A stretch of DNA of 64,000 nucleotides from Thiomicrorhabdus sp. Milos-T2 (GCF_000702325.1 NZ_KL370891.1:1076917-1140916); one strand, 5' to 3'; positions 33,858 through 43,204 are shown, counted from the stretch's first letter. Numbers and translations: made by a program. The notes: generated by a model from the letters alone, not told the origin.

Positions 33858-34013
33858 GAGATTTTTGCAATAGTCGATGAATGGTTTAAAAGTTTGTTAT
33901 TCTCTTTCTTCAGAAAAAAACGCTTAATAGCTCGCTATCTTGTGGTTTTATTAGACGAAACCTAAAGAATTCTTTTACCTTTTTCTTACATCCCCAAATC
34001 GTGCAAAGGTCTT
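33858..34013 (+). mobile_element. GAGACC-family MITE-like element, degenerate
   Basis: A 156-bp worn copy running from GAGATTTTTGCA to GTGCAAAGGTCTT, with a centre reading AATAGCTCGCTATC, one base off the standard. The flanks AAATA and AAATT agree at four of five bases. Orientation is uncertain because the arms are nearly palindromic. Confidence 0.6.
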
Positions 34014-34039
34014 AAATTAAATAAGGTCCTAATTTACTT

Positions 34040-34107
34040 AGGTCTTAAATAAAGATAGGTCTTAAATAAAGATAGGTCTTAAATAAAGTTAGGTCTTAAA
34101 TAAAATA
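34040..34107. repeat. Tandem 17-bp repeat upstream of rnhA
   Basis: Four head-to-tail units of AGGTCTTAAATAAAGAT: two exact, and two with changes at the end. The unit start AGGTCTTAAAT equals the junction of the degenerate MITE's right end with its flank (34008-34018), so the array probably grew from that junction. It ends 15 bases before the rnhA start codon. Confidence 0.85.
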
Positions 34108-34122
34108 TCAGGTAATCAATAA

Positions 34123-34923
34123 ATGGCAAAAAAGTTTTATGTAGTATGGCAGGGTAGACAGCCTGGAATTTACACTGATTGGAATAGCTGTAAAGCCCAA
34201 GTAGATAAGTTTGCAGGGGCAAAATATAAGTCGTTTCCAACTAAGGCAGAGGCAGAGCAAGCTTTTGGCGGTAAAGGTTCTTATGGAGCCTCAAGTTCTG
34301 CCGCCTCAGGATCAAAGTCTACGTCAAGAGCGCAAACTCCAATTAAAAAGAAACCCGCTACAAATGGTATTAAAACCTACACCGCTACTGAAATTAATGC
34401 CATGAGCTTGGATGTTAAAATGTTTACCGATGGCGGTTGTGAACCTAACCCTGGCCAAGCAGGTTCTGGTATGGCGGTGTATCGCAATAACAAAATTGCT
34501 GAACTTTGGTATGGGCTTTACAATCCAATGGGAACAAATAATACCGCAGAGTTAAATGCTTTACATCAAGCGTTAATCATGGCAAAAACAGAGGTTGAAC
34601 TCGGGCATTCAGTTGCCATTTTATGCGATTCAAAGTATTCCATTCAATGTGTTACTCAATGGGCAATAGGTTGGCAAAAGAAAGGCTGGAAAAAAGCGGG
34701 CGGTGAGATCAAAAATTTAGAAGTGATTAAAGCGATGTTTGCTTTGCATCAAACCTTAAAAGATAACATTCAAATACTGCACGTAAATGGTCACGTTGGG
34801 GTAGAAGGCAATGAACTTGCTGACAGAATGACCATGGTAGCGATTAATGAGAAAGAAACTGAGTTTGCACGTTATCCTGGCCCTATTAATGTGGCGGATA
34901 TTTTAAAAATGCAACATGGTTAA
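34123..34923 (+). CDS. rnhA: Ribonuclease H with N-terminal viroplasmin (hybrid-binding) domain
   Basis: A 266-residue RNase HI fused to an N-terminal caulimovirus-viroplasmin/hybrid-binding domain (KFYVVWQGRQPGIYTDWNSC, residues 3-46), the layout of eukaryotic RNase H1 and some bacterial enzymes. A serine/alanine/lysine linker follows. The catalytic residues are D in FTDGG (about 102), E in NNTAELNAL (about 140), D in LCDSKYS (about 167) and D in GNELADR (about 230). It degrades RNA in RNA-DNA hybrids. A tandem repeat lies directly upstream. Confidence 0.93.
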   Translation: MAKKFYVVWQGRQPGIYTDWNSCKAQVDKFAGAKYKSFPTKAEAEQAFGGKGSYGASSSAASGSKSTSRAQTPIKKKPATNGIKTYTATEINAMSLDVKMFTDGGCEPNPGQAGSGMAVYRNNKIAELWYGLYNPMGTNNTAELNALHQALIMAKTEVELGHSVAILCDSKYSIQCVTQWAIGWQKKGWKKAGGEIKNLEVIKAMFALHQTLKDNIQILHVNGHVGVEGNELADRMTMVAINEKETEFARYPGPINVADILKMQHG

Positions 34924-35046
34924 TTGATTGATGAAAAATGGGTTAAGAAAATTAAACCGATTTGGTCAGTTTTTCTCATTAGTATATTAATTTAGAATCA
35001 GTTTAAAAACACAGAATTAAATATTTACCGCACCCCGAAGTGATTA

Positions 35047-35058
35047 TAAAGGCCTGGT
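35047..35058. repeat. AGGCCT palindrome, half-degenerate
   Basis: TAAAGGCCTGGT, with the left arm altered. It lies upstream of selD in the gap after rnhA. Confidence 0.45.
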
Positions 35059-35095
35059 AAAATCATAAAACCCATCCAAAATTAGGACAATTTAC

Positions 35096-36175
35096 ATGCA
35101 AAACACAACCAATAATGATTCAGCTTCACAAACCATTAAATTGACTGAATACAGTCATGGTGCAGGTTGTGGCTGTAAAATTTCGCCAATGGTTTTAGAC
35201 AGTATTTTAAAAACTTCTATGAATATTGTTCCTAACCCTAATTTATTGGTCGGTAATAGCACAAAAGATGATGCTGCGGCTTATGATTTGGGCAATGGTA
35301 CATCTGTTTTAAGCACCACTGACTTTTTTATGCCGATTGTTGATGACCCGTTTACCTTTGGACAAATTGCCGCAACCAATGCCATTAGTGATATTTACGC
35401 TATGGGTGGTAAACCACTTATGGCGATTGCTATTTTTGGCTGGCCGATTGATATCTTGCCTGCTGAAGTAGGGCAACAAGTGATTGAAGGTGGTCGTGCA
35501 ACCTGTGAAGCCGCAGGTATTCCATTAGCTGGCGGGCACTCTATTGATGCTCCAGAACCTATTTTTGGACTAGCGGTAACCGGAATTGTTGAAAATACAC
35601 ACCTTAAAAAGAATGCATCAGCAGAAGCAGATTGCGAATTGTTTTTAACTAAACCTGTGGGTATTGGTATTTTAACCACTGCTCAAAAACAGAAAAAAAT
35701 TCAACCAGAACACATGAAAATGGCAATTGAAGCCATGACCACTTTGAATAAACCTGGGTCTGATTTTGCCAAAATCGAAGGGGTTACCGCTTTAACAGAT
35801 GTAACGGGTTTTGGTATTTTAGGTCACTTAATTGAAATTTGTGAGGGGAGTGGAATTGCCGCACAAGTTGAGTTTAATAAAGTGCCGATTTTGCCAAATG
35901 TTTTAAACTATTTAGAGCAAGGTTGTACACCAGGCGGAACAGGGCGTAACTATGCCAGTTATGGTCATAAAGTCTCACCTGTTGAAGGTGAGTTGAGTGA
36001 AACGAAAAAAATGATTTTATGTGACCCGCAAACATCCGGAGGTCTATTGGCTGCCGTTCGTAAAGAGGCGGTTGCTGAATTTAAAGCGGTTGCTGCTCAA
36101 CATGGCTTAGATTTACAACCTATTGGAAAGACCGTTGCATCAGACTCTCAGTCTCATGTGGTTGAGGTTATTTAA
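35096..36175 (+). CDS. selD: Selenide, water dikinase (selenophosphate synthetase)
   Basis: A 359-residue enzyme that makes selenophosphate from selenide and ATP. The N-terminal catalytic loop [10 protein letters not shown] has cysteine at the position that is selenocysteine in some species, and no in-frame TGA is present. The catalytic pair is Cys25 and Lys28. Further motifs are DDAAAYDLG near 58, [20 protein letters not shown] near 80 and [11 protein letters not shown] near 283. It overlaps mnmH by one base. The selenophosphate is thus at least used for tRNA 2-selenouridine. selA and selB are not in the window. Confidence 0.96.
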   Translation: MQNTTNNDSASQTIKLTEYSHGAGCGCKISPMVLDSILKTSMNIVPNPNLLVGNSTKDDAAAYDLGNGTSVLSTTDFFMPIVDDPFTFGQIAATNAISDIYAMGGKPLMAIAIFGWPIDILPAEVGQQVIEGGRATCEAAGIPLAGGHSIDAPEPIFGLAVTGIVENTHLKKNASAEADCELFLTKPVGIGILTTAQKQKKIQPEHMKMAIEAMTTLNKPGSDFAKIEGVTALTDVTGFGILGHLIEICEGSGIAAQVEFNKVPILPNVLNYLEQGCTPGGTGRNYASYGHKVSPVEGELSETKKMILCDPQTSGGLLAAVRKEAVAEFKAVAAQHGLDLQPIGKTVASDSQSHVVEVI

Positions 36176-37293
36176 TGACCGTTCAGATTACTGAATTTAC
36201 TGATGATTTACCGCAGACGGATGACTTTAAATCAATCGTGCTAAATCAAACGCCATTAATTGATGTGCGTGCACCCGTTGAATATGTTCAAGGTGCGTTT
36301 ATCTCTTCGACTAATTTGCCCTTAATGAATGATGATGAACGCCAAAAAGTAGGGCTTTGTTATAAACAAAATGGTAATGCTGCCGCTGTAGCGTTGGGGC
36401 ATCAGTTAGTTAATCAGCAAACCCGTGAACCCAGAGTAGAGTCCTGGATTGAGTTTATGGATGCCAATCCAACCGCATTACTTTATTGTTTTAGAGGCGG
36501 TATGCGTTCTAAAATTTCGCAACAATGGTTGCAAGATGCTGGGCGTGAAATAGTGCGATTAAAAGGCGGTTATAAAGCCTTTAGACGTTATTTAATTGAT
36601 TTCATAGATTCAGTACCATCAGAGTTTGAAAAAGCAGGGATTGAACCTGTTGTTTTAGCTGGAAGAACCGGGTCAGGCAAAACCTTGGTGATTCATCAAT
36701 TAAACAATGCTATTGATTTAGAAGGTTTAGCTCATCACCGTGGTTCAGCCTTTGGTCGACATGCCACACCACAACCGACTCAAATCAATTTTGAAAACAA
36801 TCTAGCAATGGATTTGATCCGTTTTATGGAAACTCAACCGAAACATTTAGTTATTGAGGATGAAGGACGCAACATTGGTTCGGTAAACTTATCTAAAGAA
36901 CTGTTCGAATTTTTAAAAAGTGGTTCAAGAGTGGTGGTTGATACTTCAATAGAGGAACGTGTTGCAATTACTTTGGATGAATACGTGATTGAGGCACAAG
37001 CGGAATATAACAATATTGCTGAGTGGGAAGATTTTATGCGTGGCGCTATGCAACGCATTCAAAAACGTTTAGGTGGCGAACGTTATCAAAGAGTCATGAG
37101 TCAATTTGATTTTGCTATGAAAACTCAGTTAAATCAAAACACAATTGAAGAACACCAGGCCTGGATAAAAACGTTATTAGTCGAATACTACGACCCAATG
37201 TACGACTATCAAATGCAAAAAAATAACAAGTCGGTTATTTTTAAAGGCAGTATTTCAGAAGTGGTTGATTATCTAAATAACCTAGATGCTTAA
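36175..37293 (+). CDS. mnmH: tRNA 2-selenouridine synthase
   Basis: A 372-residue enzyme (also called SelU/YbbB) that replaces sulfur with selenium in 2-thiouridine at tRNA position 34. The N-terminal rhodanese domain has the catalytic cysteine in LLYCFRGGMRSKIS (about 101-114). The P-loop LAGRTGSGKTLVIHQL (about 160) lies in the ATPase-like C-terminal half. The length is typical. The TAATG overlap with selD indicates a two-gene selenium operon that acts on the product of MnmA. Confidence 0.96.
   Translation: MTVQITEFTDDLPQTDDFKSIVLNQTPLIDVRAPVEYVQGAFISSTNLPLMNDDERQKVGLCYKQNGNAAAVALGHQLVNQQTREPRVESWIEFMDANPTALLYCFRGGMRSKISQQWLQDAGREIVRLKGGYKAFRRYLIDFIDSVPSEFEKAGIEPVVLAGRTGSGKTLVIHQLNNAIDLEGLAHHRGSAFGRHATPQPTQINFENNLAMDLIRFMETQPKHLVIEDEGRNIGSVNLSKELFEFLKSGSRVVVDTSIEERVAITLDEYVIEAQAEYNNIAEWEDFMRGAMQRIQKRLGGERYQRVMSQFDFAMKTQLNQNTIEEHQAWIKTLLVEYYDPMYDYQMQKNNKSVIFKGSISEVVDYLNNLDA
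37154..37165. repeat. AGGCCT palindrome, in mnmH
   Basis: ACCAGGCCTGGA inside mnmH, read as CAG GCC TGG (QAW). One end base differs from the consensus. Confidence 0.7.
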
Positions 37294-37354
37294 TTATTAA
37301 CAGGCCAAATATAGGCGTTAGTTATTTGGGGTTCTCAATAATTTTTAATTAAAA

Positions 37355-37539
37355 GAAATCTTTGCAAGAGACGGCTGCAGGAATAAATATGGTTAAAAAC
37401 CGCCTGATTGTTGTTGTACCCCAAGGGCACTTCCGTTGGGCGACAACTTGCCAATAGCTAGCGATTGGTTAGGGTTTTTGGCTAAATAAGACAACTTTTA
37501 CCACATTTTTCTTTCGCGCTCCACTCGTGCAAAGGTCTC
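37355..37539 (-). mobile_element. GAGACC-family MITE-like element, copy 7 (diverged, long subfamily)
   Basis: A 185-bp copy with a worn left end (GAAATCTTTGCAAGAG) and a good right end. It carries the extra hairpin module identical to that of copy 4. The flanks are TAAAA on both sides. It fills most of the gap between the convergent mnmH and histidine kinase genes and ends 7 bases from the kinase stop codon. Confidence 0.8.
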
Positions 37540-37545
37540 TAAAAG

Positions 37546-38991
37546 TTATAACGGCAAGCGAATCACAAAACAGTTTTTGTTTTCTCTGCGTCTATACACA
37601 AATTGCCCATGATGCTTTTCAATAATAGAATACACAATAGATAAGCCTAATCCGGAGTAATTTGGTTGTTTGTTTTGTGATGGCTTATCTTGAATCTTAA
37701 TATTAAATATATTGTTAGGTTGTAATAAAAAATCGTGCTGTAAGTCTTGCTTTATAAGAGCTTGATCTCCTGTATCACACACAGATATTTCTAACCAATT
37801 TTCTGTTTTTTTGCAGGCTAAATCTATATCGTCCGTACCGTATTTTATGGCATTGTCTAGTAGGTTACTTATGGCTCGTTCTAGTTGGTTAGCATCAAAT
37901 GTATAAATAAATAAACCATCAAAATTTAAGGTGAAATTTCTAGATGGATTATTATTTTGATACTCTATATAAATATCATTACAAAACTCATTAATCGAAA
38001 GCTCTTGTTTATAAAGCGTGTTTTGCGGAAGTTCTAGTTTTGAAAACTCAAATATTTGATTTAAGTAATGTTTAAGTTTTAGACCATTTTGATAAGCAAT
38101 GTTTAGGTTGTTATCCTCATACACTTGCATGCTTTGTTCGATGTAACCTAATAAATTGGTTAACGGTGTTCTTAGGTCATGGGATAGGCTAGAAATCATA
38201 AAACGTCGCTTTTGATATATACGATTAAGCTGTTCCATTTGCCGAGTTAATTCAGTAGACATGGTCACAATATCTGAGTGTAATTGATCTAATTCATCAC
38301 TAATTTTTTTGGGTGATTGTATGGTGTTTTTTCGGTTTTCTGAAAAACGGGTTACGCCGTAAGAGAGTTGGTTAATTCTTTTGGTCAAATGAAAAATTAA
38401 TAGGCCGCCTAAAATAAAGCCCATAATTGCACTAACCACAAAAGCAAGAGTACTGACTTTAAGTAAAATGCTTTCCTGTAATTGCCTGTTTGCTTCTTTT
38501 TCGATTTGGCTTTGAATAATGACATATAAAAAACCACCATTAGGCAATTGCGCAACAGAAAATGGGTTTTTTTCGTCTAAGAATCTAGGGTCATCGCCCA
38601 TTGGAAAGGTTTTTAAAGGTTGATGGTTTAAGAAATAATGAATAGGTTGTAAATGAACTTTTTGCAGTTTGATTTTTTTTGGATCGGCAGAAAAATCAAC
38701 AATATTTCCTTTTGCGTCTAGTAAATAGAGTTCTAAGTGTGGGTTAAGTAACATATAACGGTTAAAAGCTGTTTTTATAGCACCTGAAACGAGCTTTTGT
38801 TTTTCAATAATTTTAAAATCTTCAATAATGGTTGTCGCAATATTAATGTGTAATTTAGTTTGTACCTGTTCCAAATAATAGTTTGAAATATTCATGCTAA
38901 TGGCAAAGTACATCGCGCTCATTAAGGTAAAAATAAGGGCAAAATATAGCGTGTATTGTTTGATGAGTTTAGATTTAAAAAGTTGCGTCAT
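37546..38991 (-). CDS. Sensor histidine kinase
   Basis: A 481-residue membrane kinase. Two helices (about 10-30 and 165-188) bracket a periplasmic sensor of about 135 residues. HAMP-like and coiled-coil sequence follows, then the phosphorylated histidine in ISSLSHDLRTPLTNLLGYIE. The ATP-binding boxes are ERAISNLLDNAIKYG and GLGLSIVYSIIEKHHG. The ATG at 38991 overlaps the response-regulator stop (ATGA). The frame runs on upstream to 39036, but the overlap start is more plausible. With the regulator and a cytochrome P460 gene upstream it may sense a nitrogen-oxide or redox signal, which is an inference. Confidence 0.9.
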   Translation of the reverse strand: MTQLFKSKLIKQYTLYFALIFTLMSAMYFAISMNISNYYLEQVQTKLHINIATTIIEDFKIIEKQKLVSGAIKTAFNRYMLLNPHLELYLLDAKGNIVDFSADPKKIKLQKVHLQPIHYFLNHQPLKTFPMGDDPRFLDEKNPFSVAQLPNGGFLYVIIQSQIEKEANRQLQESILLKVSTLAFVVSAIMGFILGGLLIFHLTKRINQLSYGVTRFSENRKNTIQSPKKISDELDQLHSDIVTMSTELTRQMEQLNRIYQKRRFMISSLSHDLRTPLTNLLGYIEQSMQVYEDNNLNIAYQNGLKLKHYLNQIFEFSKLELPQNTLYKQELSINEFCNDIYIEYQNNNPSRNFTLNFDGLFIYTFDANQLERAISNLLDNAIKYGTDDIDLACKKTENWLEISVCDTGDQALIKQDLQHDFLLQPNNIFNIKIQDKPSQNKQPNYSGLGLSIVYSIIEKHHGQFVYRRRENKNCFVIRLPL

Positions 38992-39704
38992 ATAGTTTGT
39001 AATGATTGGCTGTTTAATTTGTAGCCAATTCCCCAAATAGTTTCAATAATTTTAGGTGCATTAGCATCCACCTCTATTTTTTTTCTTAAACGATTTAAAT
39101 GCGAGTTAACGGTATGTTCATAACCGATATAATCCACACCCCAAATAGTATTTAATAAATCATTACGACTAAACACTTGGTTTGGGTTTAAGGCAAATAA
39201 TGTCAGTAGTTCAAATTCTTTAACCGTTAAAGTAATGACTTTATTATCAAGGCATACACGGTGCTTTTTAGGCGTTATCGTTAATTTACCTAGGGTAATA
39301 GTTTCTTCAGTGGTTTTAACTGTTTCAGCTGTTTGAGAGCGTCTTAATAGCGCTTTAATTCTGGCTTTTAACTCGGCTAAACCAAACGGTTTACTTAAAT
39401 AGTCATCAGCACCTAATTCTAGACCCATTACTCGATCTCTTTCATTAGAACGTGCGCTAATAATTAATATTGGTGTGGTTTGATCTTGTTCTCTTATAGC
39501 CTTGCAAAAGGTTAATCCATCGCCATCAGGTAACGATAAATCAAGTATAAATAAGTCTTTAGCATGAGATGTTGAATAGGTTGTTGCAGATTGAATGTCG
39601 GTAGCCAAGTAGCTACTGCCATCCAATGATTTAACTTGCAAGGCGATGAGCTGAGCGATGTCAGTATCATCTTCAAGAATAAGGGCGTGAAAACTACCTT
39701 TCAT
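38988..39704 (-). CDS. OmpR-family response regulator
   Basis: A 238-residue two-component regulator. The receiver domain has an ED pair (about 11-12), the phosphoacceptor D in FILDLSLPDGDG (about 54) and K in SKPFGLAELKARI (about 104). The C-terminal winged helix binds DNA (VKEFELLTLFALNPNQVFSR, then NSHLNRLRKKIE). It is translationally coupled to the downstream kinase through a 4-base overlap, so the two are partners. The likely target is its own operon or the adjacent cytochrome gene. Confidence 0.93.
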   Translation of the reverse strand: MKGSFHALILEDDTDIAQLIALQVKSLDGSSYLATDIQSATTYSTSHAKDLFILDLSLPDGDGLTFCKAIREQDQTTPILIISARSNERDRVMGLELGADDYLSKPFGLAELKARIKALLRRSQTAETVKTTEETITLGKLTITPKKHRVCLDNKVITLTVKEFELLTLFALNPNQVFSRNDLLNTIWGVDYIGYEHTVNSHLNRLRKKIEVDANAPKIIETIWGIGYKLNSQSLQTI

Positions 39705-39806
39705 AAAATTAACGTACCTAATATTAAAAATAACTTTGAAGAAGTTTAATATAACGTTGGTTGTTATATTAGATTCATTTATAAATTAGATACGTTTTCT
39801 TGTTCA

Positions 39807-40358
39807 TTAATTCTTTTCTATACGAGGAGGTAGCATGGCTGGTTTATGAAAAACCCAGTCTTGATTTTTAACGGGGGTATGGCAAGCAATGCAAGAATCT
39901 TGAGCCGCTTTGGCCGTGTTACCAAAAGGAACTTGTTCTAACCCAACCCAACGAGCCCAACCCCAGCCCCCAGTTTGTGCCCATTTATTGGTGTCTTTAA
40001 ACATAAATTCAGCATGAACAAATTTACCTGGAATGGTTGCTGTTGGCCAATGTTTATCTTTAGCGTCTTTCCAAACCAACTTGCCTAAAATAGCGCCATT
40101 AGGCCAAGGGTTTGTTTTACCGTCTTTAATTGCCTGAATAGCCATAGGGTTGCCTATTACAGAACGAATGGTTTTGTTGTCTTCACGATGTGTCATAGAC
40201 ACAATTGACCAGTCTTGATAGCCAGCGGGAAAATCGATGCCATTGGCTGTTGGTTTTGGCATATCAACCGCAAAAGCAGAAAAAGATGTAAAAGCCGTTA
40301 ATAAAAAAGTACTTTTAACTAGATTTTTTAATTTAAATATTTGAGTGTTCATAATCAT
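39807..40358 (-). CDS. Cytochrome P460-family c-type haem protein
   Basis: A 183-residue exported protein with an N-terminal signal peptide ending SAFA (about residues 1-30). A beta-rich domain opens FPAGYQDWSIVSMTHREDN. A single haem-binding motif CIACH lies near residue 160, followed by TPVKNQDWVFHKP. This arrangement matches the cytochrome P460/cytochrome c'-beta family, which oxidises hydroxylamine or binds nitric oxide in the periplasm. Which reaction applies cannot be told, because the cross-linking lysine needs an alignment. It lies 102 bases upstream of the regulator-kinase pair on the same strand. Confidence 0.85.
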   Translation of the reverse strand: MIMNTQIFKLKNLVKSTFLLTAFTSFSAFAVDMPKPTANGIDFPAGYQDWSIVSMTHREDNKTIRSVIGNPMAIQAIKDGKTNPWPNGAILGKLVWKDAKDKHWPTATIPGKFVHAEFMFKDTNKWAQTGGWGWARWVGLEQVPFGNTAKAAQDSCIACHTPVKNQDWVFHKPAMLPPRIEKN

Positions 40359-40571
40359 TCCTTATGTAACGTTCCTTATGTAAGTTTCAGACACATTATG
40401 AAAATACTGAGCATAAAAGTCCTCACAAAAAGTTAACAACGTATTGTTAATTTAAAAATAGAAGTCTATAAAGTGATAAGAACATAGAATTTTTAAGAAT
40501 AACTCAGTGCTTTAAGGCTATTATAATTCCTTCACTTTTATTATATTCAACGTTTTTAACGGGATTAGCAC

Positions 40572-41118
40572 ATGGCTTTAAAACCAACTATTTATAAGTT
40601 TCGTACTGCATTGTCAGATATGGATAGAAATGTTTACGACACACTCAATTTAACCATTGCCATGCATCCTTCTGAAAACGTAGAAAGAATGATGGCTAGA
40701 TTTTTAGCTTATTGTTTAAATGCACAAGAGTTTTTAGATTTTACAAAGGGATTAAGTGCCATTGAAGAACCCGATATTTGGGTTAAGACGTTAGATGATC
40801 AGCTAATGTTATGGATTGATATTGGTGAACCTGCATTTGATAGATTAAAGAAGGCTCAAAATTTAGCTAGAGAAGTTAAAGTTTATAGTTTTAACACTAA
40901 GTCAGAGGTCTGGTGGCAACAAGGCAAAGATAAATTTAGTCAGTTAGAGGTGAGTTTTTATCGGTTTGATAATGAACAAATCCAAACTCTAGCAGGCCTG
41001 GTAGATAGAACCAGAGCTTTCAGTTACGGTTAGTGACGGGGCAGCATATATTGCTACTGAAAGAGGTGAGTGTGAAGTGAGTTGGCAGGTTTTACAAAAT
41101 ATTACGTTGTCAGAATGA
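40572..41118 (+). pseudogene. yaeQ: YaeQ family protein, frameshifted near the C-terminus
   Basis: The frame from 40572 encodes a good YaeQ N-terminus and core (ALKPTIYKFRTALSDMDRNV, then HPSENVERMMARFLAYCL) but ends early at 41031-41033, after 153 residues. The +1 frame from about 41017 continues as LSVTVSDGAAYIATERGE and CEVSWQVLQ, ending at a TGA at 41116-41118. This is the expected YaeQ tail (compare DRTMTLQATIQDG in Escherichia coli). A small indel at about 41013-41020 therefore breaks the gene. YaeQ is a PD-(D/E)XK-like protein of unclear function. A sequencing error is possible. Confidence 0.85.
40991..41002. repeat. AGGCCT palindrome, in yaeQ
   Basis: AGCAGGCCTGGT inside yaeQ, read GCA GGC CTG GTA (AGLV). 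It lies about 15 bases before the frameshift. Confidence 0.7.
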
Positions 41119-41120
41119 AC

Positions 41121-42077
41121 TTAAAATAACTCTATTTCATTATCTGTTTTATGTATTTCAATACGGTTACGACCATTTTCTTTGGCTTTATAAAGAGCTT
41201 CATCAGCGTATTTATAAATTTCTTCAACAATGTAGGTTTCAGTAGGATCTAAAATCATTAACCCCAATGATATAGTAATTCTATAAAATGGCGAGTTTCC
41301 TGAATGCTCAATATTGCAATCATAGATTGCCTGTCTAGCGTGTTCACTGATTAAAGCCGCTTTTTCAGGGTTCTCAGTTCTAAATAACACCGCAAATTCT
41401 TCACCACCTAATCTAAAAACATAATCGCCTGCGCGTTTAAATATTGATTGGGCAGTAGAGACAATGGTTTTAAGTACTTCGTCACCGGATTGGTGACCAT
41501 AGGTATCGTTATATTTTTTGAAATTATCGGCATCAATCATTAAGAAACAAAGAAAAACATCGTCTCGTTTAGCGCGATCAATTTCAGGCTGTAATATTTG
41601 ATTGTAATAACGCCTATTATGAGCTCCTGTCAGCTCATCAGTAATGGTTAGGCTTTCAATGTACTTATGGTCGGTAATATTTTGTCTAATGGCAATGTAA
41701 CCGGTTATTTCGCCACATTCATTTTTAAGTGGTTCAATATTGGCGGTAACCCAATAGCTTTCGCCACTTTTAGACAAGTTTTGGATTTCACCTTGCCAGG
41801 TGTTACCCGCTTGAAGGGTTTGCCATAATTCTCGATAGAGTTCAGGAGGGGTCTCAGGATGTCGAACAATATTGTGGTTTTGCCCAATAAGTTCTTCTTT
41901 ACTGTAGCCTGAAACTTGGCAGAATGCCTGACTCACGCTTGTGATAGTGCCATCTAAATCAGTGGACGATGTAATAACGTACTGATTAATTGTATCGGAA
42001 TAACGGTGAATCTCATTCAATAAAGATTCAAGTTCTCCAATAAGTTTTTTTCCATCTATATGACTGTTACTTAACAT
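41121..42077 (-). CDS. PAS-GGDEF diguanylate cyclase
   Basis: A 318-residue protein with a PAS domain (about 25-130: VSQAFCQVSGYSKEELIGQN, then HNIVRHPETPPELYRELW) resembling Aer-type PAS, and a C-terminal GGDEF domain. The active-site loop is GGEEF (about 227), a functional variant, with DADNFKKYNDTYGHQSGDEV before it. It makes cyclic di-GMP in response to a PAS-sensed signal. No membrane helix is seen, so it is cytoplasmic. Its stop codon is 2 bases from the end of the yaeQ tail. Confidence 0.93.
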   Translation of the reverse strand: MLSNSHIDGKKLIGELESLLNEIHRYSDTINQYVITSSTDLDGTITSVSQAFCQVSGYSKEELIGQNHNIVRHPETPPELYRELWQTLQAGNTWQGEIQNLSKSGESYWVTANIEPLKNECGEITGYIAIRQNITDHKYIESLTITDELTGAHNRRYYNQILQPEIDRAKRDDVFLCFLMIDADNFKKYNDTYGHQSGDEVLKTIVSTAQSIFKRAGDYVFRLGGEEFAVLFRTENPEKAALISEHARQAIYDCNIEHSGNSPFYRITISLGLMILDPTETYIVEEIYKYADEALYKAKENGRNRIEIHKTDNEIELF

Positions 42078-42185
42078 ATTAATTGTTTTACACTGTTTGT
42101 GTCGTTTTATTAAAATACAAGTGACTTACATGAAAAAATAAGCTATTTAGTTGGGTTTGGAAAAGCATAAAAGAAGGTAAAAAAA

Positions 42186-42902
42186 TTAAAATTCAGCGTC
42201 ATAATAGACATTTTGCACATCATCTAAATCATCTAAAAGCCCAATGAATTTTTCAAACATTTCTAAGTCTTCACCTTCAATTGTTTTACTCATTTGCGGT
42301 AAGAATTGAATTTCATCTACTTCAAATTTAATTTCAGGGAAAGCTTCTTTAAGGGCATTTTTAGCTTTTGCATATTCTGTATGTGGAGCAAATACACTGA
42401 TTTTTCCATCTTCAGCTTCAATATCATTGACATCAACATCGGCCATTAATAAGGCTTCTAAAACGGCTTCTTCGTCATCGCCAGCAAATACCAATATTGC
42501 CGAGTGATCAAACATATGTGCAACACTGCCTTGTGTACCAATTTTACAGTTTGCTTTTGTAAAGCAGTGGCGCACATCACCAAAAGTACGGTTAGGATTA
42601 TCGGTTAAACACTCAACAATGACCATTGTGCTACCCGGACCATAACCTTCATAACGGGCTGGAGAGAAATCCTCACCACCACCGCCTTTGGCTTTATCAA
42701 TGGCTTTATCAATAACGTGAGCAGGAACTTGATCTTTTTTAGCTCTGTCAATTAGTCCTTGAAGGGCTAAGTTTCCTTCAGTTTCCACACCACCAGATTT
42801 GGCACACACATAGATTTCACGGCTGTATTTACTGTAAACCTTTGCTTTTTGATCTGAGGTTTTGGCCATTGATTCTTTGCGGTTTTGGTAGGCTCTTCCC
42901 AT
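42186..42902 (-). CDS. YebC/PmpR family protein (YeeN type)
   Basis: A 238-residue TACO1/YebC-family protein that begins [20 protein letters not shown], which is the YeeN-like branch. It has the conserved [15 protein letters not shown] (about 82) and [20 protein letters not shown] (about 103) segments. Members have been described as DNA-binding regulators and, for some, as translation factors acting on proline stretches. The role here is not determined. The length is normal. Confidence 0.93.
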   Translation of the reverse strand: MGRAYQNRKESMAKTSDQKAKVYSKYSREIYVCAKSGGVETEGNLALQGLIDRAKKDQVPAHVIDKAIDKAKGGGGEDFSPARYEGYGPGSTMVIVECLTDNPNRTFGDVRHCFTKANCKIGTQGSVAHMFDHSAILVFAGDDEEAVLEALLMADVDVNDIEAEDGKISVFAPHTEYAKAKNALKEAFPEIKFEVDEIQFLPQMSKTIEGEDLEMFEKFIGLLDDLDDVQNVYYDAEF

Positions 42903-43013
42903 TATTAATGCTCCATTAAAATATACGAAGCGTAAATTTTACACAATTCCATCATTTTTTAGGAGGTTTTGCTCTAAAATCACCCTAATTAAATCAATTT
43001 AATGGGTTTTATA

Positions 43014-43181
43014 ATGAATAGACAAAAAAAGATACGCCAAAAGTTTGAAAAAAAGTTAAAAAAGGCTAAGGCAAAACGTTTTCCAAAAAATAAAGAGCCT
43101 TATATTGCGAAAGCCGATCGTGAATCTATGAATGATTCAAAAGAGGAAATAGAAAACCCTCAAAATGAGAATGAAGCTTAA
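43014..43181 (+). CDS. DUF2986-type small basic protein
   Basis: A 55-residue protein with a very basic first half (MNRQKKIRQKFEKKLKKAKA), a PYIAKADRE motif and an acidic tail (EEIENPQNENEA). This matches my recollection of the short gammaproteobacterial DUF2986 proteins, whose function is unknown. A terminator hairpin follows 23 bases after the stop codon, which supports it as a real transcription unit. Confidence 0.7.
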   Translation: MNRQKKIRQKFEKKLKKAKAKRFPKNKEPYIAKADRESMNDSKEEIENPQNENEA

Positions 43182-43204
43182 AACCTAAAAGTACCCATAC
43201 AAAA

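Noticed and set aside
34040-34107. CRISPR array
   Set aside because: The repeat units are directly adjacent with no spacers, and there are no cas genes. It is a simple tandem repeat.
35096-35180. Possible selenocysteine codon in SelD
   Set aside because: The catalytic position is an ordinary cysteine codon and no in-frame TGA is present.
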